NCBI GenBank assembly: GCA_036677685.1
Contig: JAVBWA010000011.1
Location: 161,685-225,684 of the forward strand
Direction of reading: 5' to 3'
Length of the DNA: 64,000 nucleotides
Source: JAQUBU01 sp036677685
Lineage (GTDB): Bacteria > Bacillota > Syntrophomonadia > Syntrophomonadales > Syntrophomonadaceae
Numbering within the stretch: the first letter of the stretch is position 1; each line of letters opens with the position of its first letter. Both the position numbers and the translations under genes were made by a program. The notes beneath the pieces are model-generated. The model had not been told where the DNA came from, did not search any database, and worked only from the letters and a program-made list of their open reading frames with translations. Positions 42,406-51,313 of the stretch are shown in pieces.

Positions 42406-43299
42406 TTAGGCATTGCCCAGCCCTGATCTTCCCAGATAATCAGGATCTGCCGGTTCCACGTGAATAAGCACGTGAGAATGGGATATGCGTGATTCAATTT
42501 TACCTTCGATAATATCGCATAGTTCATGGGCCTCCTGTATACTTTTATCCGGGCTGATAACCAGATGCAAATCAATATGCGAATCGCGGCCCGCCTTGCG
42601 GGTTCTTAATTCGTGATACTCTATAAAATTGTGGCTGTGCTCGCTTAAAATATCTTGAACCACCAGTAGTTTATCATCATCCAGCGCTGTGTCGATCAAC
42701 GGCATAAAGGCCTTTTTGGTTAAATCATAAGCCGCTTTAAATATCAAGACCGCCACTAGAATAGCTGCAATCGGATCGATTATCTTTAAGCCAGTTATCT
42801 TGATTAAAATCAAACCAACAAAAACCCCGGCTGATGTAAGCACGTCAGTCTTTAAATGCATACCATCCGCTTCCAGAGCTACGGAATCGGTTTCCCGGCC
42901 TACCTTAAGCAGATAAGAAGATACCAGGAAGTTAAGTCCCGCTGATACCCCCATAATAGCTATTCCCCAGGTGGTATCCAGCATTGCTCCTCCGTGGAGT
43001 ATTTTCTCAACCGCTTCTTTTACGATCATTAACGCTGCCACAAATATCAACAAGGCTTCAATAGTCCCTGAGATATTTTCAATCTTGCCATGTCCATACG
43101 GGTGCTCCTTATCCGGCGGTTTGCTGGAACGCTGCACCGCAAACAGGGCAATAAAGGAAGCCAGGAGGTCATTGGCCGAATGAATGGCTTCAGAAATAAC
43201 ACTAATAGAGCCAATCATAAAACCGATAACAAACTTGCCGGTCATCAGCACGGTGTTGCTAAACACTGAAAGCCATGCCGCTTTGGTTTTTACATCCAT
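42406..43299 (-). CDS. Cation diffusion facilitator (divalent metal efflux)
   Basis: A 297-residue CDF-family antiporter with about six membrane helices. Metal-binding residues are visible in SEAIHSANDLLASF and DGMHLKTDVLTS; RTRKAGRDSHIDLHLV starts the cytosolic C-terminal domain. It is of the FieF/MntE group that exports Zn, Fe, Mn or Co. The ATG at 43299 follows GGAGG by 7 bases. A structured leader and terminator at 43409-43530 precede it on the minus strand, so metal-dependent control is possible. Confidence 0.9.
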   Translation of the reverse strand: MDVKTKAAWLSVFSNTVLMTGKFVIGFMIGSISVISEAIHSANDLLASFIALFAVQRSSKPPDKEHPYGHGKIENISGTIEALLIFVAALMIVKEAVEKILHGGAMLDTTWGIAIMGVSAGLNFLVSSYLLKVGRETDSVALEADGMHLKTDVLTSAGVFVGLILIKITGLKIIDPIAAILVAVLIFKAAYDLTKKAFMPLIDTALDDDKLLVVQDILSEHSHNFIEYHELRTRKAGRDSHIDLHLVISPDKSIQEAHELCDIIEGKIESRISHSHVLIHVEPADPDYLGRSGLGNA

Positions 43300-43368
43300 T
43301 CCTTTTCCTCCTCGCTCGCATGTAATCACAATAAAAGCCTCGCTATTAATCATCCATACCTCAGAGTT

Positions 43369-43398
43369 GGGGACATTGCCGGAAACGGGTGTGTCCCC
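43369..43398 (+). repeat. Minimal GGGGACA element
   Basis: GGGGACATTGCC, six bases, GGGTGTGTCCCC. The arms equal the ends of the 99-bp element at 48032-48130 on the opposite strand, so this is an internally deleted member of that family. It lies in the leader of the CDF gene. Confidence 0.65.
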
Positions 43399-43408
43399 TT
43401 TCACTAAT

Positions 43409-43443
43409 AAAAAAGGGACTCCATAATATATCTATGAAGTCCC
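43409..43443 (-). terminator. Intrinsic terminator between secF and the CDF gene
   Basis: On the minus strand GGGACTTCATA, a short loop, TATGGAGTCCC and TTTTTT. It may end secDF transcription or serve as the expression platform of a leader for the CDF gene. Confidence 0.78.
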
Positions 43444-43530
43444 ACGAATATCTTCGCTGCCCGAGAGCCCGGCAGAATATTGCCTGACCAAATATTCAGC
43501 TTGATAATTTATATGATGATATCATATTTT
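43444..43530 (-). promoter_or_regulatory. Candidate structured leader of the CDF gene
   Basis: On the minus strand GAATATTTGGTCAGGC is followed by a TGCCG/CGGGCA hairpin and GAAGATATTCG, which can pair back on the first segment in alternative ways, directly before a terminator. The layout and the CDF gene downstream recall metal-sensing (NiCo/czcD) riboswitches, but I could not match the conserved core with certainty. Confidence 0.4.
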
Positions 43531-43551
43531 TATACTCTGTTCAAGAATATA

Positions 43552-44394
43552 TTAACCCCGCTGTTTAATTTCATAGTAAAGGGGACTGGCAACGAATATT
43601 GATGAGTACATTCCACACATAAAACCAATCAGCATGGTTAGTACAAATGTCTTGATCGTTGAGCCGCCGATCAGGAAAAGAGCTAAAAGGGGCATAAGCA
43701 CAACCAGAACCGTATTAATCGAGCGGTTCATGGTTTGCATAATACTCTTGTTCAGCAAGGCAGCCAGATCTTCCTTGGTCTTGCTGCGTATGTTTTCCCT
43801 TACCCGGTCAAATATTACTATGGTATCATTGATCGAATATCCTAAAATGGTCAGAATGGCTGCTATAAAGGCGCTGTCAATCTCCCACTGGAAGATTGAA
43901 AACAAACCGATAACGATTAAAACATCATGGAATAAAGCTAAAATAGCGGCCACCCCGAAACTCCATTCGAAACGGAAGCTAATGTAGACAAGCATCAAGG
44001 CTAGAGCTATGGCTACCGAAATCAGTGCATTTTTGGTCAATTCACTGCCGATGGTAGCGCCGACACTGTCAGCACTCAAATACTGGGTATTCTTGAATTT
44101 GGCCTGCAGAGCATCGCTGATCTTCTTGGTCTGTTCCTGGTCCAATTCTTTGGTGCGAATGATAAATTCGTTACCGCTTTTTTGGATGGTGGCCTTATCA
44201 ACTACATGCAACTGGTCGATGGTAGCCCTGACATCCGCCGAGGAAACGCTGGCATCCATTTTAAAGCGAAGCGAGGAACCACCTGCAAAATCGATACCCA
44301 AATTAAAACCCTGGGCAAACATGGATATAATACCCGCAATCAACAAGATAGAAGAAAAAATGTAATAATACTTGCGTTTCTCAATGAGTTTCAT
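43552..44394 (-). CDS. secF: Protein translocase subunit SecF
   Basis: A 280-residue RND-type membrane protein that, with SecD, uses the proton gradient to help protein export. GIDFAGGSSLRFKM follows the first helix near residue 34, and LGYSINDTIVIFDRVREN lies near 200, the canonical SecF signature. Six membrane segments are apparent. The ATG follows AAGGAGG. It lies 11 bases after secD; the separate secD and secF are normal for Clostridia. Confidence 0.96.
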   Translation of the reverse strand: MKLIEKRKYYYIFSSILLIAGIISMFAQGFNLGIDFAGGSSLRFKMDASVSSADVRATIDQLHVVDKATIQKSGNEFIIRTKELDQEQTKKISDALQAKFKNTQYLSADSVGATIGSELTKNALISVAIALALMLVYISFRFEWSFGVAAILALFHDVLIVIGLFSIFQWEIDSAFIAAILTILGYSINDTIVIFDRVRENIRSKTKEDLAALLNKSIMQTMNRSINTVLVVLMPLLALFLIGGSTIKTFVLTMLIGFMCGMYSSIFVASPLYYEIKQRG

Positions 44395-44405
44395 AACTAC
44401 CCTCC

Positions 44406-45611
44406 TTATACTCCGTAAAGTTTACGGTTTTTAAATATATCAGCACATAAAACCAGCAGATAGCGGGTAAACACCAGTGCCACCAGCATGCCGGCCACAA
44501 TACCTATGGATAGTGTAACCGCAAAGCCCTTGATCGGCCCACTACCGAAATAGAGCAAAACGAAAGCGGCTATCAAGGTAGTCAAATTGGCATCAAAAAT
44601 AGTCCAAAAGGCCCGGCCGAATCCGGCTTCAATTGCCGCTTTGAGGGTTTTCCCCCAGCGCAATTCTTCTTTTACTCTTTCGTAAATAATAATATTGGCG
44701 TCAACCGCCATACCTATGGATAATGCAAAAGCCGCTATGCCCGGCAGGGTCAAAACCGTCCCCAGGGCGGCCATCGTCCCCAAAACCAAGACCGAATATA
44801 AAGTCATGGAAATATCAGCCACCAAACCCGGTAGACGATAATAGCCGAGCATGAATATAAGGATGGCAACCAAACCCAAAAGTCCGGCTTTAAGGCTCTT
44901 ATCCAGGGAATCACTGCCCAACGTGGGTCCCACGGTCCTCTTTTCCAGAATCTTAAACGATACCGGCAGAGCACCGGAACGCAGCAATACCGCCAGGTTT
45001 TCAGCTTCCTTGGCGGAGAAATTACCGGTAATTCGTGCACTGCCATCGGTAATCGGTCCTTCAACATTAGGTGCACTTATAACCTTGCCATCAATAACAA
45101 TCATCAAAGGTTTGTTTACATTGGCAGTTGTCGCATCGCCAAAAAGTTTGGCCCCCTCTTTATCAAATTCAATATTGACCTCAAAACCCTGGCCACCGCT
45201 TGCCGCTACGGCCTGGGCATCTTTAAGATGCTTACCGGTGACCATTACTTTGCCATTCTCATCCCAGAATTCAAGTTCGGCAGTGTTCTTAATGATATCG
45301 ACCGCCGCTTCCGGGTCTTGAACGCCGGCTATTTCAACTACTACCCGGCGGTCACCTTCCGGATAAATAACCGGTTCACTTACCCCCAGTTTGTCCACCC
45401 GGTTGCGCAGGATTCCCACTGCTTTTTGTATGGTATCGGCTGATATTTTCTGGCCCGGCTTCTCCTGGGCTTCCAGAACTACATGCAAGCCGCCCCTAAG
45501 GTCCAGTCCCAAATCCAAATTATTCAGTATAGGCCGGTAGGTAAAATATGACAGCAAACTTAATGCTACAATTAACGCGAAAATTATTGCCATACTGGAA
45601 TTTTTTCGCAC
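44406..45611 (-). CDS. secD: Protein translocase subunit SecD
   Basis: A 401-residue partner of SecF. LGLDLRGGLHVVLEA near residue 37 starts the periplasmic-type domain P1; GNFSAKEAENLAVLLRSGALP and GMAVDANIIIYERVKEE are classical SecD blocks. The GTG at 45611 follows GGAGGG. It is shorter than E. coli SecD but normal for Firmicutes. A repeat copy separates it from the HD gene upstream. Confidence 0.96.
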   Translation of the reverse strand: MRKNSSMAIIFALIVALSLLSYFTYRPILNNLDLGLDLRGGLHVVLEAQEKPGQKISADTIQKAVGILRNRVDKLGVSEPVIYPEGDRRVVVEIAGVQDPEAAVDIIKNTAELEFWDENGKVMVTGKHLKDAQAVAASGGQGFEVNIEFDKEGAKLFGDATTANVNKPLMIVIDGKVISAPNVEGPITDGSARITGNFSAKEAENLAVLLRSGALPVSFKILEKRTVGPTLGSDSLDKSLKAGLLGLVAILIFMLGYYRLPGLVADISMTLYSVLVLGTMAALGTVLTLPGIAAFALSIGMAVDANIIIYERVKEELRWGKTLKAAIEAGFGRAFWTIFDANLTTLIAAFVLLYFGSGPIKGFAVTLSIGIVAGMLVALVFTRYLLVLCADIFKNRKLYGV

Positions 45612-45645
45612 TACAAAAACCCTCCTTTCAAAAACCCTGTAAATT

Positions 45646-45777
45646 TAAGCACCGGAAGAAACTGCGGATCAGTTTCAAAACAATTTAACCACCCCCGAAG
45701 GGAACTAATATAAAGTCCCCGTAGGGGGCAACACACCGCTGCAATGAGGCGGGAGGCAATTCCTGCCTCGTTATAAT
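45646..45777 (+). repeat. Interspersed structured repeat, copy 6 (long variant, body deleted)
   Basis: It has GAAACTGCGGATCAGTTTC, the extra module with CCCCGTAGGGG, then GAGGCGGGAGGCAATTCCTGCCTCG, in which the body between the outer arms is deleted. Its final TTATAAT supplies the stop codon of the HD gene on the minus strand. Confidence 0.75.
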
Positions 45778-46430
45778 AGTTTGACTCCGTTGATCAGCAA
45801 TTCAAATTCACAGCCCAAAAAACTGGCCGCCCGCCGGCATAAAAGCATCCTGCTCATAAATATTTCGAAATACTCCATTACCGGGCAGATCTTGGTGTCA
45901 ATCATCAGATCCATGGTAATAACTTTTTTACTTTCATCAATTTCCAAAGTAGAATGTTCCACCGCATAATTAACCCGGTCATGGATGTCAAAGGTTGCAA
46001 AATCGGTGTTCCTCACCCGGTTTCGATGCACATGCGACTTGTCGGCCAGGATAAGCGCAGCCGCCACTTCATTGACCGGATGTCCGCTGCCCTCGTCGTG
46101 GTTGCCGATCGCCGCACAGATAATAGCTATTTCCTCAGGTTCCATATTCAGACGCCGCAAGATTTCCAAAGCCATCAAGGCTCCGCTCTGGCTGTGTCCA
46201 TTGCGGTTGACCACATTGCCAATATCATGCATATAGCCAGCTATTCCGGCCAATTCGGCTAAGCGCTCGCTATAACCAAGTTTTTGCATTACGGCTTTGC
46301 TAATTGAAGATACCAGAGCCAAATGCAATTTCCCATGGTCAGTATATCCCATCACCCCCAGATGCTCGTTGCCTTTATCAATAAAGGTATTAACTAAAGG
46401 ATTGGCACGAATGTCCGTTAAGGAAATCAT
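45771..46430 (-). CDS. HD-domain phosphohydrolase family protein
   Basis: A 219-residue HD-superfamily protein. Conserved metal ligands are in YTDHGKLHLALV, GYMHDIGNVVNRNGHSQSG and AAIGNHDEGSGHP, and a last Asp in LILADKSHVHR. The C-terminal third is probably beta-rich. Such genes are often found between yajC and secD in Clostridia, but their substrate is unknown. It starts directly after the yajC stop. Its stop codon is formed by the edge of repeat copy 6. Confidence 0.85.
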   Translation of the reverse strand: MISLTDIRANPLVNTFIDKGNEHLGVMGYTDHGKLHLALVSSISKAVMQKLGYSERLAELAGIAGYMHDIGNVVNRNGHSQSGALMALEILRRLNMEPEEIAIICAAIGNHDEGSGHPVNEVAAALILADKSHVHRNRVRNTDFATFDIHDRVNYAVEHSTLEIDESKKVITMDLMIDTKICPVMEYFEIFMSRMLLCRRAASFLGCEFELLINGVKLL

Positions 46431-46709
46431 TTAATTGTCCTCAACCCGGTAAGCAATGGCTTTCTTTATAAGCTCAATTTCGGTATTGTCACTTACTTTA
46501 AGCACCACAACATCTTCTTTAATGCGGGCAATCTCACCTTTAATACCGCCAATACTTACTACGCGGTCACCTTTTTTCAACGATTCCAATACCTCTTTAT
46601 GTTTTTTCTCCTGCTTCCGGCGCGGCATAATAATAAGAAAATAGAAAATTGCCATGAAAGCTCCGAAATAGATGGCCATTTGCAGCCAGCTTTCACTTGT
46701 ACTACCCAT
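46431..46709 (-). CDS. yajC: Preprotein translocase subunit YajC
   Basis: A 92-residue single-span membrane protein that associates with SecDF. The helix (about 8-27) ends in LIIMPRRKQEKKHKEVLESL, then the small soluble domain GDRVVSIGGIKGEI, both typical. The ATG follows AAGGAG. Position before secD and secF is the standard order. Confidence 0.95.
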   Translation of the reverse strand: MGSTSESWLQMAIYFGAFMAIFYFLIIMPRRKQEKKHKEVLESLKKGDRVVSIGGIKGEIARIKEDVVVLKVSDNTEIELIKKAIAYRVEDN

Positions 46710-46738
46710 ATCATCACTCCTTAAAACTGTAAAACTTT

Positions 46739-46874
46739 TAAGTATCGGAAGAAACTGCGGAGCAGTTTCAACACACTGCTACAACGAGGCGGGGGATTAG
46801 ATCCCGCTGCCTGGTTTTTTAATAGTAACCCGACCACTTAAAGAAGCGGGGGACATCTTTCCACCGCGTTATAT
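46739..46874 (+). repeat. Interspersed structured repeat, copy 7
   Basis: Forward copy close to the consensus: GAAACTGCGGAGCAGTTTC, ACAACGAGGCGGGGG, ATCCCGCTGCC, AAGAAGCGGGG and a changed end CACCGCGTTATAT. It lies between yajC and tgt. Confidence 0.82.
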
Positions 46875-46905
46875 ACATTCGCTAATTATACCCCAAATCC
46901 TCCTC

Positions 46906-48009
46906 TTAAAAGCGGTATTTATCAAAAAATTCCCGGTAATATCTGGTGAATTCCCCTTCCTTAAGGGCATTTCTTATGCTTCCCATTAAATGTATTAAAA
47001 AATGAACATTATGATAGCTTAGAAGGCGGTGTGCCAAAATTTCCTCCGCCTTGATCAGATGCCTGATGTAGGCCCGGCTGTAATTTTTGCAAACATAACA
47101 ATTGCAGTCAGGGTCAAGCGGTGAAAAATCCTCGGCAAATCCTGCATTTCGCACGGTTATCCGGCCCCGGCTGGTATAGGCGCTGCCGTGTCGGGCTAAT
47201 CTGGTAGGAAGTACACAGTCAAACATATCTACACCCCGCCTAACACCTTCCAACAAGTCCTCCGGGCTGCCAACCCCCATTAAATACCGGGGTTTGTTTT
47301 GCGGTAGCAATTCATTGGTCAGCTCCAGGGTCGCATACATCTCGGCTTTAGGCTCACCAACACTAAGTCCGCCAATGGCGTAGCCGGGGAATTCCAGAGC
47401 CGCCAAATCAGCGGCACTGCGCCGGCGGAGTTCAGGGAATACATTACCCTGAACAATGCCGAAAAGGGCTTGATTAGGGTTTTGATGCGCCTCCTGGCAG
47501 CGTTTGGCCCAAAGGCTGGTTCTTATTACCGCCCGCTCGGCTTCTTCAAAGCTGCAGGGATAAGGAGCACATTCATCAAAACACATAATTATATCGGCAC
47601 CCAGTTTGCTTTCTATCTCCATAACTTTTTCGGGAGTCATAAAGTGTTTGGAACCATCAATATGCGAATTAAACCATACTCCTTCATCATTAATACGCCG
47701 CAGCTTACTCAGGCTGAACACCTGAAACCCGCCGCTGTCGGTTAGTATACTGCCCTGCCAGTTCATAAAGCTATGCAAGCCACCGGCCTTATGCACCAGT
47801 TCTTCACCAGGCCGCAGAAATAGATGATAGGCATTGGAAAGGATAATCCCCACTCCGATTTCATACAAATCTTCGGGAGTCAGGGTTTTAACTGTCGCCT
47901 GGGTGCCTACCGGCATGAAGACCGGGGTGGCAAAACTGCCATGGGCGGTTGTTATATTTCCCAGCCTGGCTGCCGAATTATTATCAGTTTTCTCAATCCT
48001 AAACTCCAA
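46906..48009 (-). CDS. tgt: tRNA-guanine transglycosylase
   Basis: A 367-residue enzyme that replaces guanine-34 of certain tRNAs by preQ1, the base-exchange step of queuosine synthesis. The substrate site is TDSGGFQVFSLS, the second catalytic region is GVDMFDCVLPTRLARHG, and zinc ligands are CNCYVC and a later His (HRLLSYHN). The TTG at 48009 has AGGAG upstream. Downstream neighbours in the pathway, queA and queH, lie just upstream on the same strand. Confidence 0.96.
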   Translation of the reverse strand: MEFRIEKTDNNSAARLGNITTAHGSFATPVFMPVGTQATVKTLTPEDLYEIGVGIILSNAYHLFLRPGEELVHKAGGLHSFMNWQGSILTDSGGFQVFSLSKLRRINDEGVWFNSHIDGSKHFMTPEKVMEIESKLGADIIMCFDECAPYPCSFEEAERAVIRTSLWAKRCQEAHQNPNQALFGIVQGNVFPELRRRSAADLAALEFPGYAIGGLSVGEPKAEMYATLELTNELLPQNKPRYLMGVGSPEDLLEGVRRGVDMFDCVLPTRLARHGSAYTSRGRITVRNAGFAEDFSPLDPDCNCYVCKNYSRAYIRHLIKAEEILAHRLLSYHNVHFLIHLMGSIRNALKEGEFTRYYREFFDKYRF

Positions 48010-48031
48010 GATGCTTCTCCTATTAAGGTAA

Positions 48032-48130
48032 GGGGACACACCCCTATTTCCCATATTTCACCATTTTACCGGTTTTACCATCGTACAGCTTTATTTCTAT
48101 CCAAGTGCTGAATGCCCGGGCAATGTCCCC
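48032..48130 (-). repeat. 99-bp GGGGACA inverted-repeat element
   Basis: On the minus strand it starts GGGGACATTGCCCGGGC and ends GGGGTGTGTCCCC. The ends match those of the 30-base copy at 43369-43398. It contains no gene and is likely a MITE-like element, located just upstream of tgt. Confidence 0.65.
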
Positions 48131-48138
48131 ATTTAATG

Positions 48139-48384
48139 GGTGAGGCGTGAGGTGTTAGGGGTGAGGGGAAGAAAACCCCGGAACTATGACTCGCACCTTA
48201 TTTCCTGAACCTCACTATATCCATCAAACCTAGATATACGCCTTTCATGATACCAGTTGATCCTAGATACCTATTGAACATTAAATGCATTTTAATCCTT
48301 TGTGCCCGTGTAGTATGGTCGCAACCACCCATGAAAATGAATGTAAAGCTAGGAGCTTTTAACCCCTTACACCTCACCCCTTAC
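48139..48384. repeat. Imperfect G-rich inverted repeat around queA end
   Basis: GGTGAGGCGTGAGGTGTTAG at 48139-48158 (continuing to 48167) is complementary, with mismatches, to AACCCCTTACACCTCACCCC at 48361-48380. The 190 bases between encode nothing visible. It fills the rest of the gap between queA and tgt and touches the queA stop. Confidence 0.5.
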
Positions 48385-49437
48385 TTACCTGATAAACATC
48401 GCATCACCGTAACTGAAAAAGCGATATTGTTCTTCAACTGCGTACCGGTAAGCGGCCATGGTTGCATCGATTCCTGCCATGGCGGACACCAACATCAGCA
48501 GTGTTGACCCGGGCAGGTGGAAATTGCTGACCAGACCGTCAACGGCCTTAAACTCGTAACCCGGATAAATAAACTTGTTGGTTTCCCCTTCTCCGGGAAT
48601 AAAGCCACAATGAACATTATAAATGGTTTCCAGTGTTCTTACCACTGTTGTTCCCACCGCAATTATTTTGTGGCCCTCCTGGCGGGTATTATTGAGAGCC
48701 AGGGCAGTATCCCGGCTTAAACGGAAATATTCGTAATGCATGCTATGCTCCCGAATATCCTGGCTTTTAACCGGTCTGAAGGTACCCATGCCAACATGCA
48801 GCAGAATAGTCTCTATATTGACCCCTTTGGCCTTGATTCGCTCCAGCAGTTCCCCGGTGAAATGCAACCCGGCGGTTGGAGCTGCGGCTGAGCCATTTTC
48901 GCGCGCATACACCGTCTGATACTTTTCCCGGTCACCTGCTTCATCACTGCGGTTTATGTAGGGGGGCAGAGGCATATGCCCCATCTGCTCAATAAAAGCC
49001 TCTTCATCCGGGCAGTTGTGAAAAACCACCAGCCTCCCCCCCGGGAAATCCAGCTCCTGGTGTATCTCAATCTCCACCGGGCTGTCCGGGCCAAAGCGTA
49101 CTTTACTCCCTGCTCTTAACCTCTTGCCCGGCTTTACCAGAGCCTCCCAACCATCGATATGCCTCCTTAAAAGCAGTATCTCCACTCGCGCCCCGCTGTC
49201 TTTGGCACCTAGCAGGCGGGCGGGAATTACCCTGGTCTCATTCAAGACCAGACTGTCTCCCGCTTCCAGGTATTCGACAAGATCGGTAAAAATGCGGTCT
49301 TCCAGCTTACCGCTCTTTCTATCCAGAACCAGCAAACGGGAGCGGTCACGGGGAACTATCGGAAATTGCGCAATTAGATGTGGTGGCAAGTCATATTGGT
49401 AGCTCTCCAGGTTGAAAATATCCTTGTTATTCACCAA
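48385..49437 (-). CDS. queA: S-adenosylmethionine:tRNA ribosyltransferase-isomerase
   Basis: A 350-residue enzyme that moves the ribosyl part of SAM onto preQ1 in tRNA to make epoxyqueuosine. Conserved blocks are YQYDLPPHLIAQFP near the N-terminus, LNETRVIPARL, NGSAAAPTAGLHFT and LPGSTLLMLVSA. A TTG start at 49437 has AGGAG 7 bases upstream. It is followed by DUF2905 and queH genes upstream on the same strand. Confidence 0.96.
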   Translation of the reverse strand: MVNNKDIFNLESYQYDLPPHLIAQFPIVPRDRSRLLVLDRKSGKLEDRIFTDLVEYLEAGDSLVLNETRVIPARLLGAKDSGARVEILLLRRHIDGWEALVKPGKRLRAGSKVRFGPDSPVEIEIHQELDFPGGRLVVFHNCPDEEAFIEQMGHMPLPPYINRSDEAGDREKYQTVYARENGSAAAPTAGLHFTGELLERIKAKGVNIETILLHVGMGTFRPVKSQDIREHSMHYEYFRLSRDTALALNNTRQEGHKIIAVGTTVVRTLETIYNVHCGFIPGEGETNKFIYPGYEFKAVDGLVSNFHLPGSTLLMLVSAMAGIDATMAAYRYAVEEQYRFFSYGDAMFIR

Positions 49438-49440
49438 ATA

Positions 49441-49659
49441 TTATCTCCTATTTATTAAGTTAAATATAAGGGTCAGAATCAGGCTTATTAGAATACAGCT
49501 TACTACCGGCAAATAAAAGCTGGTATTGCCTTTCTTAAAATAAATATCACCCGGCAGCCTGAACCAGACTATGCCCAGTTTTGAAGAGGCTAAAAAAATA
49601 AGGCCTGCCAGCAGCAGAACAATTCCCGAATATATTAAAATCCTGGCTATATTCTCCAT
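49441..49659 (-). CDS. DUF2905 small membrane protein
   Basis: A 72-residue protein with two membrane helices (about 6-24 and 47-66) joined by KLGIVWFRLPGDIYFKKGNT, the hallmark of DUF2905. The ATG at 49659 follows GGAG by 9 bases. Function unknown; it usually lies between ruvB and queA or queH in Clostridia, as here. Confidence 0.85.
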   Translation of the reverse strand: MENIARILIYSGIVLLLAGLIFLASSKLGIVWFRLPGDIYFKKGNTSFYLPVVSCILISLILTLIFNLINRR

Positions 49660-49677
49660 TGGCTCGGTCTCCATTCG

Positions 49678-50232
49678 CTATGAAGATGATGCGCGTTTCG
49701 GCTTGGGTACATAGCGCTCCTTTTCACTGTACAAACACCCGCAATACTGCTGCCGGTATAGGCCCATCTGTTTAGACAATTTAACCGTATCCGAGAAGCC
49801 TTCACGAAAATCCTGGTACAAAAAAGGCACCCCATATTTCTCCCCGGCAGATTCACCAATTTCTTTAATCATTTCATGCTTCTGAAATTTACTTACCAGT
49901 AAAGTAGATGTGAAATAATCAAAATTTCCTTTGCGTGCTATACGAGCCGCCTGCTCCAATCGTATCTGATAGCATATCATACAGCGTTTGGACTCGCGGA
50001 AGCTGACATTTTGAAAATATTCCACCGGATTGTATTCTTCGGCGTAAACTACCGGTAATTCACTTTGCCTGGCAAATTCTTCGAGGGCCTGTTTCCGCTC
50101 TGAATATTCGGTGTAAGGATGAATATTGGGGTTGTAAAAATAGCCCATAAGCTCATAACCCTGCTCACGCAGCCTGGGAACCGGATAAGTAGCACAGGGA
50201 CCGCAACAAATATGTAATAAGACTTTGCTCAA
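49678..50232 (-). CDS. queH: Epoxyqueuosine reductase QueH
   Basis: A 184-residue enzyme that reduces epoxyqueuosine to queuosine in tRNA. It replaces cobalamin-dependent QueG. Family cysteines are visible: HICCGPCATYP near residue 9, RCMICYQIRL near 84 and YCGCLYSEKE near the end; they coordinate an Fe-S cluster and metal. The TTG start at 50232 follows GGAG. With folE, tgt and queA in this window the last part of the queuosine path is covered. Confidence 0.93.
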   Translation of the reverse strand: MSKVLLHICCGPCATYPVPRLREQGYELMGYFYNPNIHPYTEYSERKQALEEFARQSELPVVYAEEYNPVEYFQNVSFRESKRCMICYQIRLEQAARIARKGNFDYFTSTLLVSKFQKHEMIKEIGESAGEKYGVPFLYQDFREGFSDTVKLSKQMGLYRQQYCGCLYSEKERYVPKPKRASSS

Positions 50233-50259
50233 AACATTTCACTCCTTGCTCCTCAAGCC

Positions 50260-51297
50260 TCATGATTTATTGCCAAATAGCCCGTTTTCCTCCCAGGGCT
50301 TGTTAAACTTGAGTCCCAGGTGGCGGTAAGCGTGTTCGGTGGCTACCCGGCCCCGGGGGGTTTTCTGGATAAAACCAAGTTTCAACAAATAAGGTTCATA
50401 AACATCAGTCAAAGTATCGGATTCTTCCGAAACCGCTGCGGCAAGGGTCTCCAGGCCCACCGGACCGCCGCCGAACTTGTTTATTATAGCATCTAATATC
50501 ATTCTGTCCATAATATCAAGGCCGCATTCATCTATTTCCAGCATTTGTAAGGCCCATGCGGCTACTTCTTTATCTATCACGGCATTGGCCTTTACCAGGG
50601 CATAGTCACGCACCCGGCGCAGCAAACGATTGGCCACCCGGGGAGTTCCTCGGGCCCGCCGGGCCATTTCATAGGCGCCTGCCGAATCAATATCGATATT
50701 TAGAATCCGGGCTGCTCTGGTGATGATCCGGCCGAGGTCGGCAACTTCATAAAAGTCCAACCGGCAGTTAATCCCAAAACGGTCCCGCAAGGGAGAACTT
50801 AGAAGTCCCGGGCGGGTGGTGGCACCAATCAGGGTAAAGGGTGGCAGGTCAAGCCTGATGGTTCGCGCCGCCGGACCTTTGCCAATTACGATATCTATAG
50901 CGTAGTCTTCCATGGCTGGATACATGATCTCTTCAACATTGCGGTTCAGGCGGTGAATTTCATCAATAAACAGGATTTCGCCCGCTTCCAGATTGCTCAA
51001 AATTGCGGCCAGATCTCCCGGTCTTTCAATCGCCGGTCCTGAAGTTTTACGGATGGGCTTGCCTATTTCATTGGCCATAATGGCAGCCAGGGTGGTCTTG
51101 CCCAAACCGGGAGGACCGCTGAGCAAAACATGATCCAGGCTTTCACTTCGTTCCCGGGCCGCTGCGATAAACACTTCAATATTTTCCTTGACTCGGTCCT
51201 GTCCGATGTATTCGGCCAATCGTAAAGGACGGACTGAATTCTCCGTGTGGTCATCTTCTATGAGCATTTGAGAGGATACCAGCCTTTCATCAGGCAT
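50260..51297 (-). CDS. ruvB: Holliday junction branch-migration ATPase RuvB
   Basis: A 345-residue AAA+ motor that drives branch migration with RuvA. RPLRLAEYIGQDRVKENI is typical of the N-terminus; Walker A is GPPGLGKTTLA; Walker B is ILFIDEIHRLN; the arginine-finger region GATTRPGLLSSPLRDRFG follows, and the C-terminal winged helix ends RGRVATEHAYRHLG. It lies 16 bases after ruvA. Confidence 0.97.
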   Translation of the reverse strand: MPDERLVSSQMLIEDDHTENSVRPLRLAEYIGQDRVKENIEVFIAAARERSESLDHVLLSGPPGLGKTTLAAIMANEIGKPIRKTSGPAIERPGDLAAILSNLEAGEILFIDEIHRLNRNVEEIMYPAMEDYAIDIVIGKGPAARTIRLDLPPFTLIGATTRPGLLSSPLRDRFGINCRLDFYEVADLGRIITRAARILNIDIDSAGAYEMARRARGTPRVANRLLRRVRDYALVKANAVIDKEVAAWALQMLEIDECGLDIMDRMILDAIINKFGGGPVGLETLAAAVSEESDTLTDVYEPYLLKLGFIQKTPRGRVATEHAYRHLGLKFNKPWEENGLFGNKS

Positions 51298-51313
51298 AAT
51301 TTTTACTCCCCTT

